Source: Flavobacterium ovatum
GTDB lineage: Bacteria; Bacteroidota; Bacteroidia; Flavobacteriales; Flavobacteriaceae
Length of the DNA stretch: 64,000 bases
NCBI RefSeq assembly: GCF_040703125.1
Contig: NZ_CP160035.1
Span: 3,768,001 to 3,832,000 of the forward strand
Direction of reading: 5' to 3'
Below are positions 9,478-19,439 of this stretch, one piece after another (positions within the stretch are counted from its first letter, which is position 1; every line of letters begins with the position of its first letter). The notes under the pieces were generated by a model. That model made no database searches and was not told the DNA's origin. It worked only from the letters and a program-made list of their open reading frames with translations. The translations under genes were made by a program, and so were the position numbers.

Positions 9478-10890
9478 TTAATACGCCTTTTTTTTATCGA
9501 CTTTGGCAGGATCATAATTGGGATTTGGGGTAGGCATTTGAGCATCTACTGATTTTCGCCACGCTTGCAATTCTTTGAGCAATTGCTTCGCTTTTGACTT
9601 TTCTGTGGTGGCCAAATTATTTTCCTCCTTTGGATCAACTTTTAGATTGTATAATTCTAATGCTCCATCTTCATAAAATTCGATCAATTTCCAATCACCG
9701 TGACGAACTGCTCCATAGGGATTGGTTCTGTGGTAATGCGGATAATGCCAAAATAAAACATCACGTCCTAGTTTCGAAAATTCGCCCGTTAAAACAGGCA
9801 AAATACTAATTCCATCTTTATGTTCCTCTGGGCGCAACGAAAGTCCTGCCATGTCCAAAATAGTTGGGTAAATATCTGTTCCTATTACCATTTCATCTGA
9901 TTTAGTTCCTGCTTTGATTTTATTATTCCATTTTACCATAAACGGTTCTCTTACGCCTCCTTCATACGAAAGGCCTTTGTATCCTTTTAATCCTCCAGTT
10001 GTTTTTGAATTGTCTCCACCATTATCTCCAGTTAGAATGATAATGGTATTGTCTTCGATACCCAATTCTTTTAGTTTATCCATAATTCGACCAACACTTT
10101 TATCCAAGCTTTCGACCATTCCTGCTCTAGCAAAATTTAAGAATTCGTCTTTTGGATTCTCGAAGTTCTCTGCTTTTTTCTTGTACTTTTCCACTAATTC
10201 TGGCGGCGCCATTAATGGACCGTGCAAGGTGTAATAAGAGAAATACAATAAAAACGGTTTGTCCTTTTTGGTTTTATCCAAAAAGTCCACGGCAGCATCT
10301 GTCAATCTATTGGTCAAATAATCGCCTGGTTTACCGTCTGCTAAATTTGGCATATCAAAAGGTGAAAAATATTTTCCTGGACCTTTGGGTTGTCCCCAGT
10401 CTCTTCCTCCTACATTGGTATCAAAACCGTGGTCGGTTGGATAATGCTGGTCAAAATCAGCTTGCCCTTCAGGCATTAAATGCCATTTCCCAAAGAAAGC
10501 TGTTGTATAACCCGCTTCCTTCATCGCTTCGGGAAGTACGGTTCTTTCATGGTCAATTTTCATTTTCCAATCTGGAACGGCAAGTTTATCGTAAGGTCTT
10601 TTGTGTCCTGCAATCCAATCGGTCAAGTGCAATCTTGCTGGATAACAACCCGTCAAAATAGCGGCTCTACTCGGGGAACAAACGGTGCAAGCCGCATAAG
10701 CATTGTTAAATAACATTCCCTGACTGGCAAGTTTATCAATATTTGGCGTTTCGTAAAACTGAGATCCATAACAGCCAAAATCGCCCCAACCTACATCATC
10801 TACTAATAAAAAAACAACATTGGGTTTTGTGACTTGAGCGTTAAAAACAAAAGGAAAGCATAGCAGGAAAAGGAATCTAAATAATTTCAT
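9478..10890 (-). CDS. S1 arylsulfatase-type sulfatase
   Basis: I chose the start at 10890 (MKLFRFLFLLCF...), which gives a clean signal peptide ending FNAQ and 470 residues. An in-frame ATG at 10917 would put nine polar residues before it. LLVDDVGWGDFG holds the metal ligands and C-S-P-S-R (Cys71) is the formylglycine site. LTGDNGGDNSKTTGG and GGVREPFMVKW are typical of the arylsulfatase A type. It is separated from the upstream GH110 gene by a gap containing a 15-bp perfect inverted repeat. Directly downstream is a decayed carbohydrate-binding module. The sulfate position attacked is unknown. Confidence 0.93.
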   Translation of the reverse strand: MKLFRFLFLLCFPFVFNAQVTKPNVVFLLVDDVGWGDFGCYGSQFYETPNIDKLASQGMLFNNAYAACTVCSPSRAAILTGCYPARLHLTDWIAGHKRPYDKLAVPDWKMKIDHERTVLPEAMKEAGYTTAFFGKWHLMPEGQADFDQHYPTDHGFDTNVGGRDWGQPKGPGKYFSPFDMPNLADGKPGDYLTNRLTDAAVDFLDKTKKDKPFLLYFSYYTLHGPLMAPPELVEKYKKKAENFENPKDEFLNFARAGMVESLDKSVGRIMDKLKELGIEDNTIIILTGDNGGDNSKTTGGLKGYKGLSYEGGVREPFMVKWNNKIKAGTKSDEMVIGTDIYPTILDMAGLSLRPEEHKDGISILPVLTGEFSKLGRDVLFWHYPHYHRTNPYGAVRHGDWKLIEFYEDGALELYNLKVDPKEENNLATTEKSKAKQLLKELQAWRKSVDAQMPTPNPNYDPAKVDKKKAY

Positions 10891-10986
10891 TTTAATGGTC
10901 GATTTTGAATGCCACAATTTACATAAAATACCCTGATTTAGAAGCTTTATTACACACTTTAGAATCGAACTTTTTCCATAAAAAAC

Positions 10987-11044
10987 AAAACCATTACCAA
11001 ATTATTAGCATAGAGAACTAATACTATTTCATTTGGTAATGGTT
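10987..11044. terminator. 15-bp perfect inverted repeat between GH110 and sulfatase genes
   Basis: Arms AAACCATTACCAAAT (10987-11001) and ATTTGGTAATGGTTT (11030-11044) are perfectly complementary, with further pairing (TTAG.../...CTAA) inside. It lies 22 bases after the GH110 stop codon on the minus strand. It may terminate transcription or protect the 3' end of the GH110 message; a long U-run is not obvious, so strength is uncertain. Confidence 0.6.
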
Positions 11045-11065
11045 TACAAAAGGTAATTCTATAAT

Positions 11066-12871
11066 TTAAAACCCTTTATTCCCCTTTACTTTTAAATTCT
11101 TCTTAGAAGTTTCATCAGCTTTCAAAATATTTTTATTTTCTCCTTTATAAGTGTTTTTTGAAATCTCTATGTTGTTGCAATTAATCAAATCAAACATAGG
11201 AGAATTTGGATATAAATCTGTCGCTTCCTTAGTTTGGGTAATTGTATTTCCAGTGATTTTCAATCCATCTACACGGTCGGTCCAAATAATGCGACTACCG
11301 AAAGTTTCTATGGTATTGTTTTCGAAAGTAATATTTCGATCAAAAAAAGCTTTATCATCAAAAGTTTTTCCTAGTCTTGGTGTTACATACAAAATAGCGG
11401 ATTCAGCACCACCGTAAGCACAATGTACAAAACGGTTGTTACGTATAGTGACATCTGCTACTGCTCCAGATTCGAACCAATAATAATTATCACCGCGCAA
11501 TTGAATAGCAGACATCATAGACGAAAAATCATTGTTTTCGATAATAATTTTTAATGGTGTTTTGATAATCACATTTCGTGCACGATGGTCATTAATAGTG
11601 CAACCACGCATGGTAAATACAGGATTCCATGTTTTGTTTTCTAAATTATCTCCTTGTTTTAAATTCGAAGGAAGGTTGTTTTCGAAGGTAATTTGAATGA
11701 AACGATCGTTGATTGTAAGTACTTCAGCAACTTTATTAACAGAAGCACGGTCTGGACTTGGCTGTTGAATGAACCACATTTCGTCCCCTATTCCAGCAAA
11801 TTCAAATCCTAACTGCTCAAAATGTTTCAACTCGACAATCACTGTTTTCGAATCAACAATTTTATTGATTTCTACATAAGTTCCGTGAACGTTTGTACCG
11901 TCGTCTAGCATGTGTTGAAACTTACAGTTTTCGATCAAAATATTTCCTTTACAGTTGCTAAAGTGTGTAGCATCGGCAATCGTAGAAACGACTCTATCCG
12001 AACCTGGACGAACAAAAATGCCGCATTTTGAAATTACAATTTCTTCAGATCTTTCGAATAAAAATCCCATTCCTAAAGCATGGTGAATCGTGATTCCTTC
12101 GAACAGAATATTTTGAGAATTTAAGGTTTGAAAAGCTGGTGCATATCGATTTTGCTCACTTTCGCCTTTTGAATTCAAAACATTCCCTACTTCTGGCGTG
12201 TATCGTTTTAGTTTTTCGTGGATTCTTAAAATTCCGTTTGGTCGTTTTTCTACCCAACGCGGGCGGCTTGACATATCATACGCCCCTTGAGCAACACGTT
12301 TTAATTTTGGGTCGAAAGCCAAAGTACTTCCCATTTCAAAAAACGAAAAACCATCGATATCAGGGAAATAAATTTGTTCTCCAACTAATTTCCACGAAAA
12401 ACCTTTGGTAAATGGTCTCACTTCGATCCAATCTTCGGCTTTGTTGACAGCGGTTACTTCACTTTGAAAAACAAAAGGAATATCCCAATCAATAGTAAAG
12501 TTTTTGGCTGTTACTTTCTTGCAATTTTTAATTTGAAAAGGAGCTACTTGACCATGAAAAATAAATTCAGATCCGTTCCCTTCAATCGCAACCGAATCAT
12601 ATCCTTCTAATAAAAAAATGATTTTTTTGAGTCCGTTTCCGTGGTTGGTAATGTAACTGTATTTATCTACTGCATAATCGGGCAGAAAAAGATACTTTCC
12701 TTTTTCGAATACAATAGTAAGTTCCTTATCGGTATTATCGGCAATAGCTTTTCGCACTATTGCAGTCATGTCACCTTCCTGATGCTTGATATTAATTACC
12801 GATTTTGCAGTCGATTGAAAAGATACAAACAGCACTAATGCAGTCATGATTTTTAAAAAAGATGGATTCAT
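11066..12871 (-). CDS. GH110 alpha-1,3-galactosidase
   Basis: 601-residue exported right-handed beta-helix protein with a signal peptide ending near STAKS. The segments TIADATHFSNCKGNILIENC and MLDDGTNVHGTY (about residues 295-330) are hallmarks of GH110. The paired aspartates in LDDGTNVHG correspond, from family knowledge, to the catalytic pair. GH110 enzymes invert and release terminal alpha-1,3-linked galactose; marine members act on desulfated carrageenan-type alpha-1,3-galactobiose. That fits the carrageenase-like genes at 34278-40302. The gene follows the sulfatase at 12903-14381 by 31 bases, suggesting co-transcription and stepwise desulfation then galactose removal. Confidence 0.88.
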   Translation of the reverse strand: MNPSFLKIMTALVLFVSFQSTAKSVINIKHQEGDMTAIVRKAIADNTDKELTIVFEKGKYLFLPDYAVDKYSYITNHGNGLKKIIFLLEGYDSVAIEGNGSEFIFHGQVAPFQIKNCKKVTAKNFTIDWDIPFVFQSEVTAVNKAEDWIEVRPFTKGFSWKLVGEQIYFPDIDGFSFFEMGSTLAFDPKLKRVAQGAYDMSSRPRWVEKRPNGILRIHEKLKRYTPEVGNVLNSKGESEQNRYAPAFQTLNSQNILFEGITIHHALGMGFLFERSEEIVISKCGIFVRPGSDRVVSTIADATHFSNCKGNILIENCKFQHMLDDGTNVHGTYVEINKIVDSKTVIVELKHFEQLGFEFAGIGDEMWFIQQPSPDRASVNKVAEVLTINDRFIQITFENNLPSNLKQGDNLENKTWNPVFTMRGCTINDHRARNVIIKTPLKIIIENNDFSSMMSAIQLRGDNYYWFESGAVADVTIRNNRFVHCAYGGAESAILYVTPRLGKTFDDKAFFDRNITFENNTIETFGSRIIWTDRVDGLKITGNTITQTKEATDLYPNSPMFDLINCNNIEISKNTYKGENKNILKADETSKKNLKVKGNKGF

Positions 12872-12902
12872 ATTATTAGTTTAAAATGTGTGTGTTTATT
12901 TT

Positions 12903-14381
12903 TTAAAGATGTACTCCTGTTCCTTGAAAACTATTGTCGTGGTCACCCCACATAATAATCCAAGGATCTTGCGTATTCTTTTGAAATTCTCTAAGTCTCG
13001 ATTTCATGTCATTCAAAACAGGTAGAAATTTACTATCAGTAGCCAAATTGACACTCTCATTTGGATCTTTTTTCAAGTCGAATAATTCAAATTGTGGGTG
13101 GTGCAAAAAGTCTTGAATTTTACGTTTTCCATAAAACTGCGCTTTGTTTCTGTACACCGCTTGCCAAGTAGAAGAATCCCATAAATCAGATGCAAATGGA
13201 TATTCTAACGGATAGGCAATATTCCAAATCAATTTGTAATCTCCCTTACGCACCACACGCATTGGGTAATACATGGTGATTTCATGAAAGGTATGTGAGG
13301 CATTAATTTCGTCCCAACCTTTTGGATTTTCTTCGCCAATAATTCTCTCAAAAGAATGACCATGGAACTTGTTTTTTCCTGCGTCTACTCCAGCCATTTT
13401 TAAAATCGTTGGCGTCATATCTACCCACGAAATCATCGCATTATTTACAGAACCTTTTTTAGATTCGAAGGGATCTTTGATGATACAAGGCAATTTAATT
13501 CCGGGTTCGTAAACCGTAGTTTTAGCACCTGGAAATGCCATTCCGTTGTCAGATATATAGATTACAATCGTGTTTTTGTCCTTTCCAGTTTCTTTCAACA
13601 TGGCCATTAATTTTCCAAAACCTTGATCAATTCTAGAAATACTTTGGTAGTACTGCGCAATTTCCTCTCTACTTTGTTGGGTATCGGGCATAAAATCGGG
13701 TACTAAAACGTCTTTAGGATCGTAAACTATTGTTTTTACACCTGGGTAACCATCGGCTTTATTTCCAAAACTGTTTGGTGTTTTCCAATCTACAGGACGA
13801 AAAGGTCCACCACGGTGAGGATCATCTGTACAGAAATACAAGAAAAAGGGTTTGTCTGAATTTAAAACGTCTTTACATTTTTCAGCCATTTCGAAAGTAC
13901 TTCGAGGATCAGCTTCTAACACCGTTTGAAAATGATAAACTGATTCTGGAGCTACATGGTATTTACCAATTCTAGCGGTTGTATATCCTGCTTTTTCTAA
14001 TAAAACTGGTAATGATTTGATGGTATCATAGGTACTAAAGTGATGGTAATCATGCACGTGACCATAAGAACCCGTAGCGTGACCAAATTTACCTGATAAC
14101 AAAACCGAACGACTGGCCGCACAACTCGCACTGGTACAATAAGCATTAGTAAAACGAGTTCCTTCAGCCGCCAATTGGTCTAAGTTTGGGGTTTTTATCA
14201 CGGGATTACCGTAACAACCCAAAGCATCAGCACCGTGATCATCGGCTACGAAAAGGATGATATTGGGTTTACTGGATGATGTGTCTTCTTTATTTTCTTT
14301 CTTATCCGCACAAGACGTCACTACTAGCGCCGTACATGCGAGTAGAATAGCAAAACGAAGGATGTTGATTTGATTTTTCAT
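12903..14381 (-). CDS. S1 sulfatase, lipoprotein, CAASR active site
   Basis: 492-residue sulfatase with lipobox VTSC (Cys24), so probably anchored at the envelope. VADDHGADALG has the metal ligands. The formylglycine motif is C-A-A-S-R (Cys87) rather than C-S/T-P-S-R, a variant seen in heparan N-sulfatase-like sulfatases; the cysteine and arginine needed for maturation are kept. YISDNGMAFPGAKTT follows. The gene ends 31 bases before GH110 on the same strand. The upstream gap of nearly 600 bases contains two hairpins and the frameshifted tail of another sulfatase, so a promoter probably lies there. Substrate inferred from context. Confidence 0.9.
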   Translation of the reverse strand: MKNQINILRFAILLACTALVVTSCADKKENKEDTSSSKPNIILFVADDHGADALGCYGNPVIKTPNLDQLAAEGTRFTNAYCTSASCAASRSVLLSGKFGHATGSYGHVHDYHHFSTYDTIKSLPVLLEKAGYTTARIGKYHVAPESVYHFQTVLEADPRSTFEMAEKCKDVLNSDKPFFLYFCTDDPHRGGPFRPVDWKTPNSFGNKADGYPGVKTIVYDPKDVLVPDFMPDTQQSREEIAQYYQSISRIDQGFGKLMAMLKETGKDKNTIVIYISDNGMAFPGAKTTVYEPGIKLPCIIKDPFESKKGSVNNAMISWVDMTPTILKMAGVDAGKNKFHGHSFERIIGEENPKGWDEINASHTFHEITMYYPMRVVRKGDYKLIWNIAYPLEYPFASDLWDSSTWQAVYRNKAQFYGKRKIQDFLHHPQFELFDLKKDPNESVNLATDSKFLPVLNDMKSRLREFQKNTQDPWIIMWGDHDNSFQGTGVHL

Positions 14382-14689
14382 TATAATTATCTTTTATTAT
14401 TTTCGACTTATAATAAAAAGAGAACGCAAGCTACATTAAAACGCACCTACTTTTCTCTTCATATTTACCCAAGATTAGGCTGTATTTAACTTTTAATTAT
14501 TTTTATACCTGATATCTATTAAATACCAAGCATTGCATTACTATTTCGCATTACAAATGTAAAGTAATATTACACCAAAGTATTCTTTGTGAGTTTATCT
14601 ACTGTCTCTGTGAGTAAAAAAGAGCAACATTTAAGAGTGTTTTCGATAAATTTCAATAAAAAAAGTGATCTTACTTAATTTATTTTAAT

Positions 14690-14749
14690 AAAAGCATCAC
14701 TGTGCTTTTTTTATAAAAACAAAATAGGCTAGTAAAAAACTAGCCTATT
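14690..14749. terminator. Two hairpins downstream of the frameshifted sulfatase
   Basis: AAAAGCA/TGCTTTT (14690-14709) followed by a T-run, then AATAGGCTAGT/ACTAGCCTATT (14723-14749). A tandem TTAA run lies just beyond at about 14770-14790. The pair separates the 15106-16377 sulfatase from the next transcript. The rest of 14382-14954 shows nothing else I can identify. Confidence 0.6.
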
Positions 14750-14954
14750 CACTCAATATAAAATCGACAAATTAATTAATTAATTAATTATGGCTAAAAT
14801 CAACTTTTCATAAGCTATATTATTGTACAACTACAGTTATTAACGCAGCGTCTTTGAAAAGCAATTGGACCTAGATCTTTTTTGAAGTGATACTTTAATC
14901 GTATAAACAATCCTTCTCCTTAAGCCTATTTATATTGCAAAAGATATTTCCAAA

Positions 14955-15105
14955 CTACTTAATTTGAGTTAGATACCCATTGTTCTGCTTTTTTAGCAAA
15001 GGCAATAATTCAGCTATAATTTTGGGACTTTCCTCTGCTATGTTTACAGTTTCATGAGGGTCCTTTAGATGATCATACAACATCATTTTTTGCTTTTTGC
15101 CGTCA
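14955..15105 (-). pseudogene. Out-of-frame C-terminal tail of the sulfatase at 15106-16377
   Basis: Immediately after the stop codon of the upstream reading frame, a shifted frame continues NDGKKQKMMLYDHLKDPHET and then NIAEESPKIIAELLPLLKKQ, ending at a TAG at 14955. LYDHLKDPHET matches the usual closing segment of S1 sulfatases (L-Y-D/N-L-x-x-D-P-x-E). The junction is the short T-run in GCAATTTAATGAC. Loss of two T residues or gain of one would explain the shift, so this is either a real frameshift or a sequencing error. Confidence 0.85.
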
Positions 15106-16377
15106 TTAAATTGCTAAGCGATACCTATCTGTACGCATACTAACAACATCTTTCCAATAACTAAGTACTTCTGTTCGAGTTTCATTTTTTGGATTGTCAA
15201 GAATAGGAGCAAAGCTGGTGCCATCTAGTCCTTTGGGTTTTTGAATTCCTGTTAATTCGCATAGGGTAGGATAAATATCTACCGAAGCAATTAGACTATT
15301 TGACGGAATTCCTGCTTTTTTCATCTGAGGTGTTTTGACAATCATGGCGCTATTTAATGCATTTTCGAAAGCACTATGTTTTCCCCAAATAGTTTGATCT
15401 CCCAAATGCCAACCGTGATCTCCCCAAACTACGACAATCGTATTTTTGTCCAGTCCCAATTCTTTTAGTTTATCCATCACTTTGCCCACTTGTGCATCTA
15501 CAAAAGAAACTGCAGCGTGATTGGCATGAATAATTTGTTTGGCGTAAGCATCTGAAATGCGTTTACGAGCACCTCCTTTTTCGGGAGAATAATACTGTCC
15601 AAAAAATTCTTCACTATTGTGTAAAAACTCATCAGCTACATTTTTTGGAGCATCGGGATTGGGTGACAAATTCATTTTCGATCTATCATACAAATCCCAG
15701 TATTTTTTTGGAGCAGAAAAGGGCAAATGTGGCCTAAGGAAACCTACTGCCATAAAAAATGGTTGTTTGGCATTGGCTCTTTTTTCTAATTCTTTTACTG
15801 CAAATTGTGCTACTCTACCATCAGGATATACCTCGTCGGCAACGTCCAACATTTCAAAAGGGGGTGTTTTCTTTGCGTCTCGATGCTCGCCACCAGCATA
15901 CATTTGAAAAGCATCTGGATTAGTGACAAAATCATTCCAACTATGAGGTAATTCTAATTCTTTGCCTCTTCTTCCGCTGATACTATGGCTGATTTTTCCC
16001 ATTCCCACCGTATAATACCCATTCCTTTTTAGATGATGAATAAAAGTTTCTGGATTGTCTGTCTCTGGTTTTCCTGCTAATCTATTTCCTAAAAGAGGGT
16101 GTGAAATTTCATCACTCGAAGTTAAATTTTTTCCGGTTAACATTACCATTCTCGATGGTCCACAAGTTGGGACTTGTGCATAATGCCTCTTGAACAATCT
16201 GCCTTGTGCTGCGATGGCATCCAAATTGGGAGTGATCATATCTGCAACACCGTAAGCATGTAGTTCGGATCTTAAATCATCTATTGAAATAAATAGAATA
16301 TTAGGTTGCTTATGCTGTGCATTTAAAGTTATGATATTGGCAAATAACAACATCATTATAAATCTACTTGATTTCAT
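15106..16377 (-). CDS. S1 sulfatase, IDS-like, frameshifted near its C-terminus
   Basis: 423 residues in the open frame, with a signal peptide ending LNAQ. FISIDDLRSELHAYG holds the metal ligands; C-G-P-S-R (Cys72) is the formylglycine site; WGDHGWHLGDQTIWGKHS is the iduronate-2-sulfatase-like motif. The frame stops right after MRTDRYRLAI, but another 48 residues of normal sulfatase C-terminus follow in a different frame to 14955. The whole catalytic core is present, so a truncated protein might fold poorly or still act. It lies 146 bases downstream of the GH29 gene. Confidence 0.88.
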   Translation of the reverse strand: MKSSRFIMMLLFANIITLNAQHKQPNILFISIDDLRSELHAYGVADMITPNLDAIAAQGRLFKRHYAQVPTCGPSRMVMLTGKNLTSSDEISHPLLGNRLAGKPETDNPETFIHHLKRNGYYTVGMGKISHSISGRRGKELELPHSWNDFVTNPDAFQMYAGGEHRDAKKTPPFEMLDVADEVYPDGRVAQFAVKELEKRANAKQPFFMAVGFLRPHLPFSAPKKYWDLYDRSKMNLSPNPDAPKNVADEFLHNSEEFFGQYYSPEKGGARKRISDAYAKQIIHANHAAVSFVDAQVGKVMDKLKELGLDKNTIVVVWGDHGWHLGDQTIWGKHSAFENALNSAMIVKTPQMKKAGIPSNSLIASVDIYPTLCELTGIQKPKGLDGTSFAPILDNPKNETRTEVLSYWKDVVSMRTDRYRLAI

Positions 16378-16523
16378 TCGTTTGTTTTTATAAATTAGTG
16401 AATACCCATTTAGGATTCTAAAATAAATCTTAATGGGTATTCTAACTTTCCAAAACTACAGAATCAAATCAAATTGTTGTCCTACAAATGTCCTTGATTA
16501 GAGATCATATGAGTTTTTTTGTT

Positions 16524-18059
16524 TTATTCTAATTCAAATTTAAACACAGTTGCCAAGTCATTCATTGGAGTATCTGGCATAGTCAGGAAAAAACTTTCGG
16601 TGGTTAGTTCCCATTGCACTTTGGCATTCGATCCTAATAATTTTACATTTTTTATTGGAGAAGCTGGAATATTACGATGATGTCCTCCAATAGCTCTCAT
16701 ATCAATTTTTTTCCCTTTTTGAGGTTTCCCTAAAAAGAATACATACATGGCTTTTTTATCTTTTGAAATGGTAAATCGTACATCGTCTTCGGTATAATTT
16801 ACAGTAGCAGATTGTCCTCCATGATGCCCATCACCAGCACTTGCGGTTCCGTAACCAAAAATAGTGTGTGGGTGAGTTCCGTAAACCGCTTCACCGTGTA
16901 CTTTCATCCAATCGCCAATTTGTTTTAAAATAGTTCTTTGTTCTTGATTGATAACGCCATCAGCACGTGGTGAAACATTCAACAATACAATTCCGTTTTT
17001 ACTCCAAACATCAATCATATTTCGAATAACCAAATCTGCCGTTTTATAAGGATGCCCTTCTACATACATCCATTTACTTTCTCCAATAGTAATATCAGTC
17101 ATCCAAGGAGATGGCCAAGAATCTCTTCTTCCTCCTTGTTCGTAATCCAACACGCTATATTCAAGCGGTAAATCTTCTTGTTTATGCGCCAACATTACCT
17201 CTTTATTGTTCTTGATACCATTATTAAAATGATGCGCTGCCATTTCCATTCTTTCTTTTTCTGGAATCAAATTCAACCAGGAGTCGTACCATAAAATATC
17301 GGGACTGTATTTATCAACAACTTCATTTACTTGGTCTAACCAATATTTGTTAAACTCTTCAATAGTTTCAAAATTACCAAACAATTTACGTAGCAACGGA
17401 TCTTTGGTCGCCGTTGGTAGGTCTGGATGATAGGGATAATGGCTGTTGTAACCCGTCTTCCAATTTTCAGGAATATTGGCATTACGCTGACCATTTCGAG
17501 CATGATGAAAAGTGGCAATCGTTTTCATGTCACGCTTTTTTAAAGCTGCAAAAAGTTCTCCCAAAATATCCCTTTTGGGGCCCATATCTTTGGCATTCCA
17601 AGGATTTATTTTGCTATCCCACATGGCAAATCCATCGTGGTGTTGCGCTACTGGACCCGCAAATTTTGCGCCAGTAGATTGAAATAATTCTGCCCATTCC
17701 TCTGGATCAAAATGCTCTGCTTTGAACATCGGGATAAATTCCTCATATCCAAATTCATTAATTTTTCCAAATTTTTCTTCGTGAAATTTTTGATCTCTTG
17801 AACCTTCGATATACATATTTCTAGGATACCAAGCGCTTCCAAAAGCGGGAACGCTGTAAGGTCCCCAATGAAAATAAATCCCCAATTTGGCGTCTGCAAA
17901 CCATTCTGGCGCCGACCCATGTTTGGAAAGGGATTCGGAATTGGGTTTGTATTTTTCTACTTTCTTAGAAGCAATGGCACTCCCTGATTTACAAGCTGAA
18001 AACAACAGCGCTAATCCTATTGTAGTACAAGCGAGCGTTCTATTTCTATATATTTTCAT
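16524..18059 (-). CDS. GH29 alpha-L-fucosidase / alpha-L-galactosidase family
   Basis: 511-residue lipoprotein with lipobox FSAC (Cys23). LGIYFHWGPYSVPAFGSAWY is the characteristic GH29 N-terminal barrel segment, and HHDGFAMWDS follows. DILWYDSWLN near residue 250 holds the presumed catalytic aspartate. A small beta-sandwich forms the C-terminus. GH29 enzymes retain configuration and release alpha-L-fucose; in red-algal galactan loci some act on alpha-L-galactose or its 6-sulfate. It sits 68 bases downstream of GH117, which also acts on L-configured galactose residues. Family is clear; the exact sugar is not. Confidence 0.92.
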   Translation of the reverse strand: MKIYRNRTLACTTIGLALLFSACKSGSAIASKKVEKYKPNSESLSKHGSAPEWFADAKLGIYFHWGPYSVPAFGSAWYPRNMYIEGSRDQKFHEEKFGKINEFGYEEFIPMFKAEHFDPEEWAELFQSTGAKFAGPVAQHHDGFAMWDSKINPWNAKDMGPKRDILGELFAALKKRDMKTIATFHHARNGQRNANIPENWKTGYNSHYPYHPDLPTATKDPLLRKLFGNFETIEEFNKYWLDQVNEVVDKYSPDILWYDSWLNLIPEKERMEMAAHHFNNGIKNNKEVMLAHKQEDLPLEYSVLDYEQGGRRDSWPSPWMTDITIGESKWMYVEGHPYKTADLVIRNMIDVWSKNGIVLLNVSPRADGVINQEQRTILKQIGDWMKVHGEAVYGTHPHTIFGYGTASAGDGHHGGQSATVNYTEDDVRFTISKDKKAMYVFFLGKPQKGKKIDMRAIGGHHRNIPASPIKNVKLLGSNAKVQWELTTESFFLTMPDTPMNDLATVFKFELE

Positions 18060-18127
18060 GATTTAAATTTTATTTTTTATCGAATTCTTTTAGAAATGGG
18101 TAAGTGTTTTTTCCTAATTCTGTAAAG

Positions 18128-19420
18128 CTAGTTTTTTAAATTATCCGTTTGTTGTTGGATGCGTTCCAGCTGTTTTTCACTTAATTTATGGGTATAATGA
18201 AATTCTGGACTATAATTATAATGATGTTCTTTCATTTGTTGATCGTCTATAGTTTGACTTAAATCACAATCAAAACGAGCTAGAATTGTATGGTTCCAAT
18301 CGCCTCCAGCATTAATAAAATGTGAAATCCCCCAAGTAATTCCTTGTCCGTTTTTGGTATCTGTAAAAGCATCAGGTACAAATGGCCCTGCTGCGACTGG
18401 AAGTAATTCTGTGATAGAAGCGATTTCAAAATTGACCCAGTCTTTTGCGTATTGAATGGTATTGTGTTCCATTCCGTCTTTAATAATTAAGGCCGCTACG
18501 CCTTCTTTATACGGGAACAAAGTGGTTTCGTGACCCGAATTCAATACTGGATTTAGTGGATGTTTTGTAAACGGCCCCAATGGATTATCGGCAATTGCCA
18601 AACCTTGCATTCTTATTTTTGAAGGATTCAATTCTGGTTTTTTATCGAAATCTCCTTTATAGTACAAATAAATCTTCCCATCATGTACAAGAGGATACGG
18701 ATCATGGATAGAATATTGGTCCCACGAACCTTCAGGTCCATTAGGAATAACTACTTTGTTTGCCGAAGTCCAAGGTCCATCGGGAGAATCAGCATAAGAA
18801 ACCGCCACAGGACAAAAATCACCTCGTAAACCGCTAGCTTCCATAAATGCTTGGTAATACAAATAATATTTTCCTTTGAACTTCAAAATGTCTGATGTAG
18901 TTACCGAGCGCCAACCCGCTTGAGGTTTTGGAGGACGCGCTACTGCAATCCCTTGTTCTTCCCAAGTAAATCCGTCCTTGCTAGTGGCATACCAAATATC
19001 CGCCAAATCCCAATCGGAAGATGGAATAACGTCTGTAGCTTCTTTAGCTCTCGACATTCCAACTGCTTTTACTGCTGTCTTGCGACCTGTATACCAAACG
19101 TAATACTTACCATTTTCGAAAATAACTTTGGATGGGTCACGTCGTGTAATCGTTCCGTCTCCGCCATTATAATCAAACCCTTTTAATTCGGTGTATTTAA
19201 ATTGTGTGTACAATTCATTTTGTTCTGGCCGAATGGCTTCGTATGCGTCATAATTACGCGCTACTGCTGCACTCAAAGGGCGATTGGGTTTTTCTTTAGG
19301 AATAAAATATGGGAATTCTTCGGTTGTAACTTGCGATTTTTCTTTCCCGTTTTTTTCCTGTGCTTGGATTTGCCCTATATATAGAACGAAACCAATTGCT
19401 ACTAAAAATATATTTTTCAT
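18128..19420 (-). CDS. GH117 3,6-anhydro-alpha-L-galactosidase family
   Basis: 430-residue exported five-bladed propeller with a signal peptide ending IQAQ. GFDYNGGDGTITRRDPSKVI (residues 81-100), SSDWDLADIWYATSKDGFTW, QYSIHDPYP (Asp240) and NSGHETTLFP (His297, Glu298) are near-identical to the agarolytic enzymes AhgA and its relatives. The aspartate at 95, Asp240 and the His-Glu pair match residues reported as catalytic or metal-linked in that family. The known reaction is release of terminal 3,6-anhydro-L-galactose from neoagaro-oligosaccharides. It lies 19 bases after the beta-helix gene and upstream of GH29. Finding it beside carrageenase-type genes is unexpected. Confidence 0.95.
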   Translation of the reverse strand: MKNIFLVAIGFVLYIGQIQAQEKNGKEKSQVTTEEFPYFIPKEKPNRPLSAAVARNYDAYEAIRPEQNELYTQFKYTELKGFDYNGGDGTITRRDPSKVIFENGKYYVWYTGRKTAVKAVGMSRAKEATDVIPSSDWDLADIWYATSKDGFTWEEQGIAVARPPKPQAGWRSVTTSDILKFKGKYYLYYQAFMEASGLRGDFCPVAVSYADSPDGPWTSANKVVIPNGPEGSWDQYSIHDPYPLVHDGKIYLYYKGDFDKKPELNPSKIRMQGLAIADNPLGPFTKHPLNPVLNSGHETTLFPYKEGVAALIIKDGMEHNTIQYAKDWVNFEIASITELLPVAAGPFVPDAFTDTKNGQGITWGISHFINAGGDWNHTILARFDCDLSQTIDDQQMKEHHYNYSPEFHYTHKLSEKQLERIQQQTDNLKN

Positions 19421-19439
19421 CTGTTTTTCAAATTACTTT

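Noticed and set aside
10152..10661. 169-codon open frame on the plus strand opposite a sulfatase gene
   Set aside because: It lies antisense to a clear sulfatase with all catalytic motifs. Its translation has no recognisable domain and looks like a shadow frame.
14769..14790. TTAA tandem run that might be a CRISPR or phase-variable repeat
   Set aside because: It is a plain four-base simple repeat outside any gene, with no spacers and no reading frame to switch.
18128..19420. Possible GH43 assignment
   Set aside because: The GFDYNGGDGTITRRDP and SGHETTLFP motifs are specific to GH117, which shares the propeller fold.
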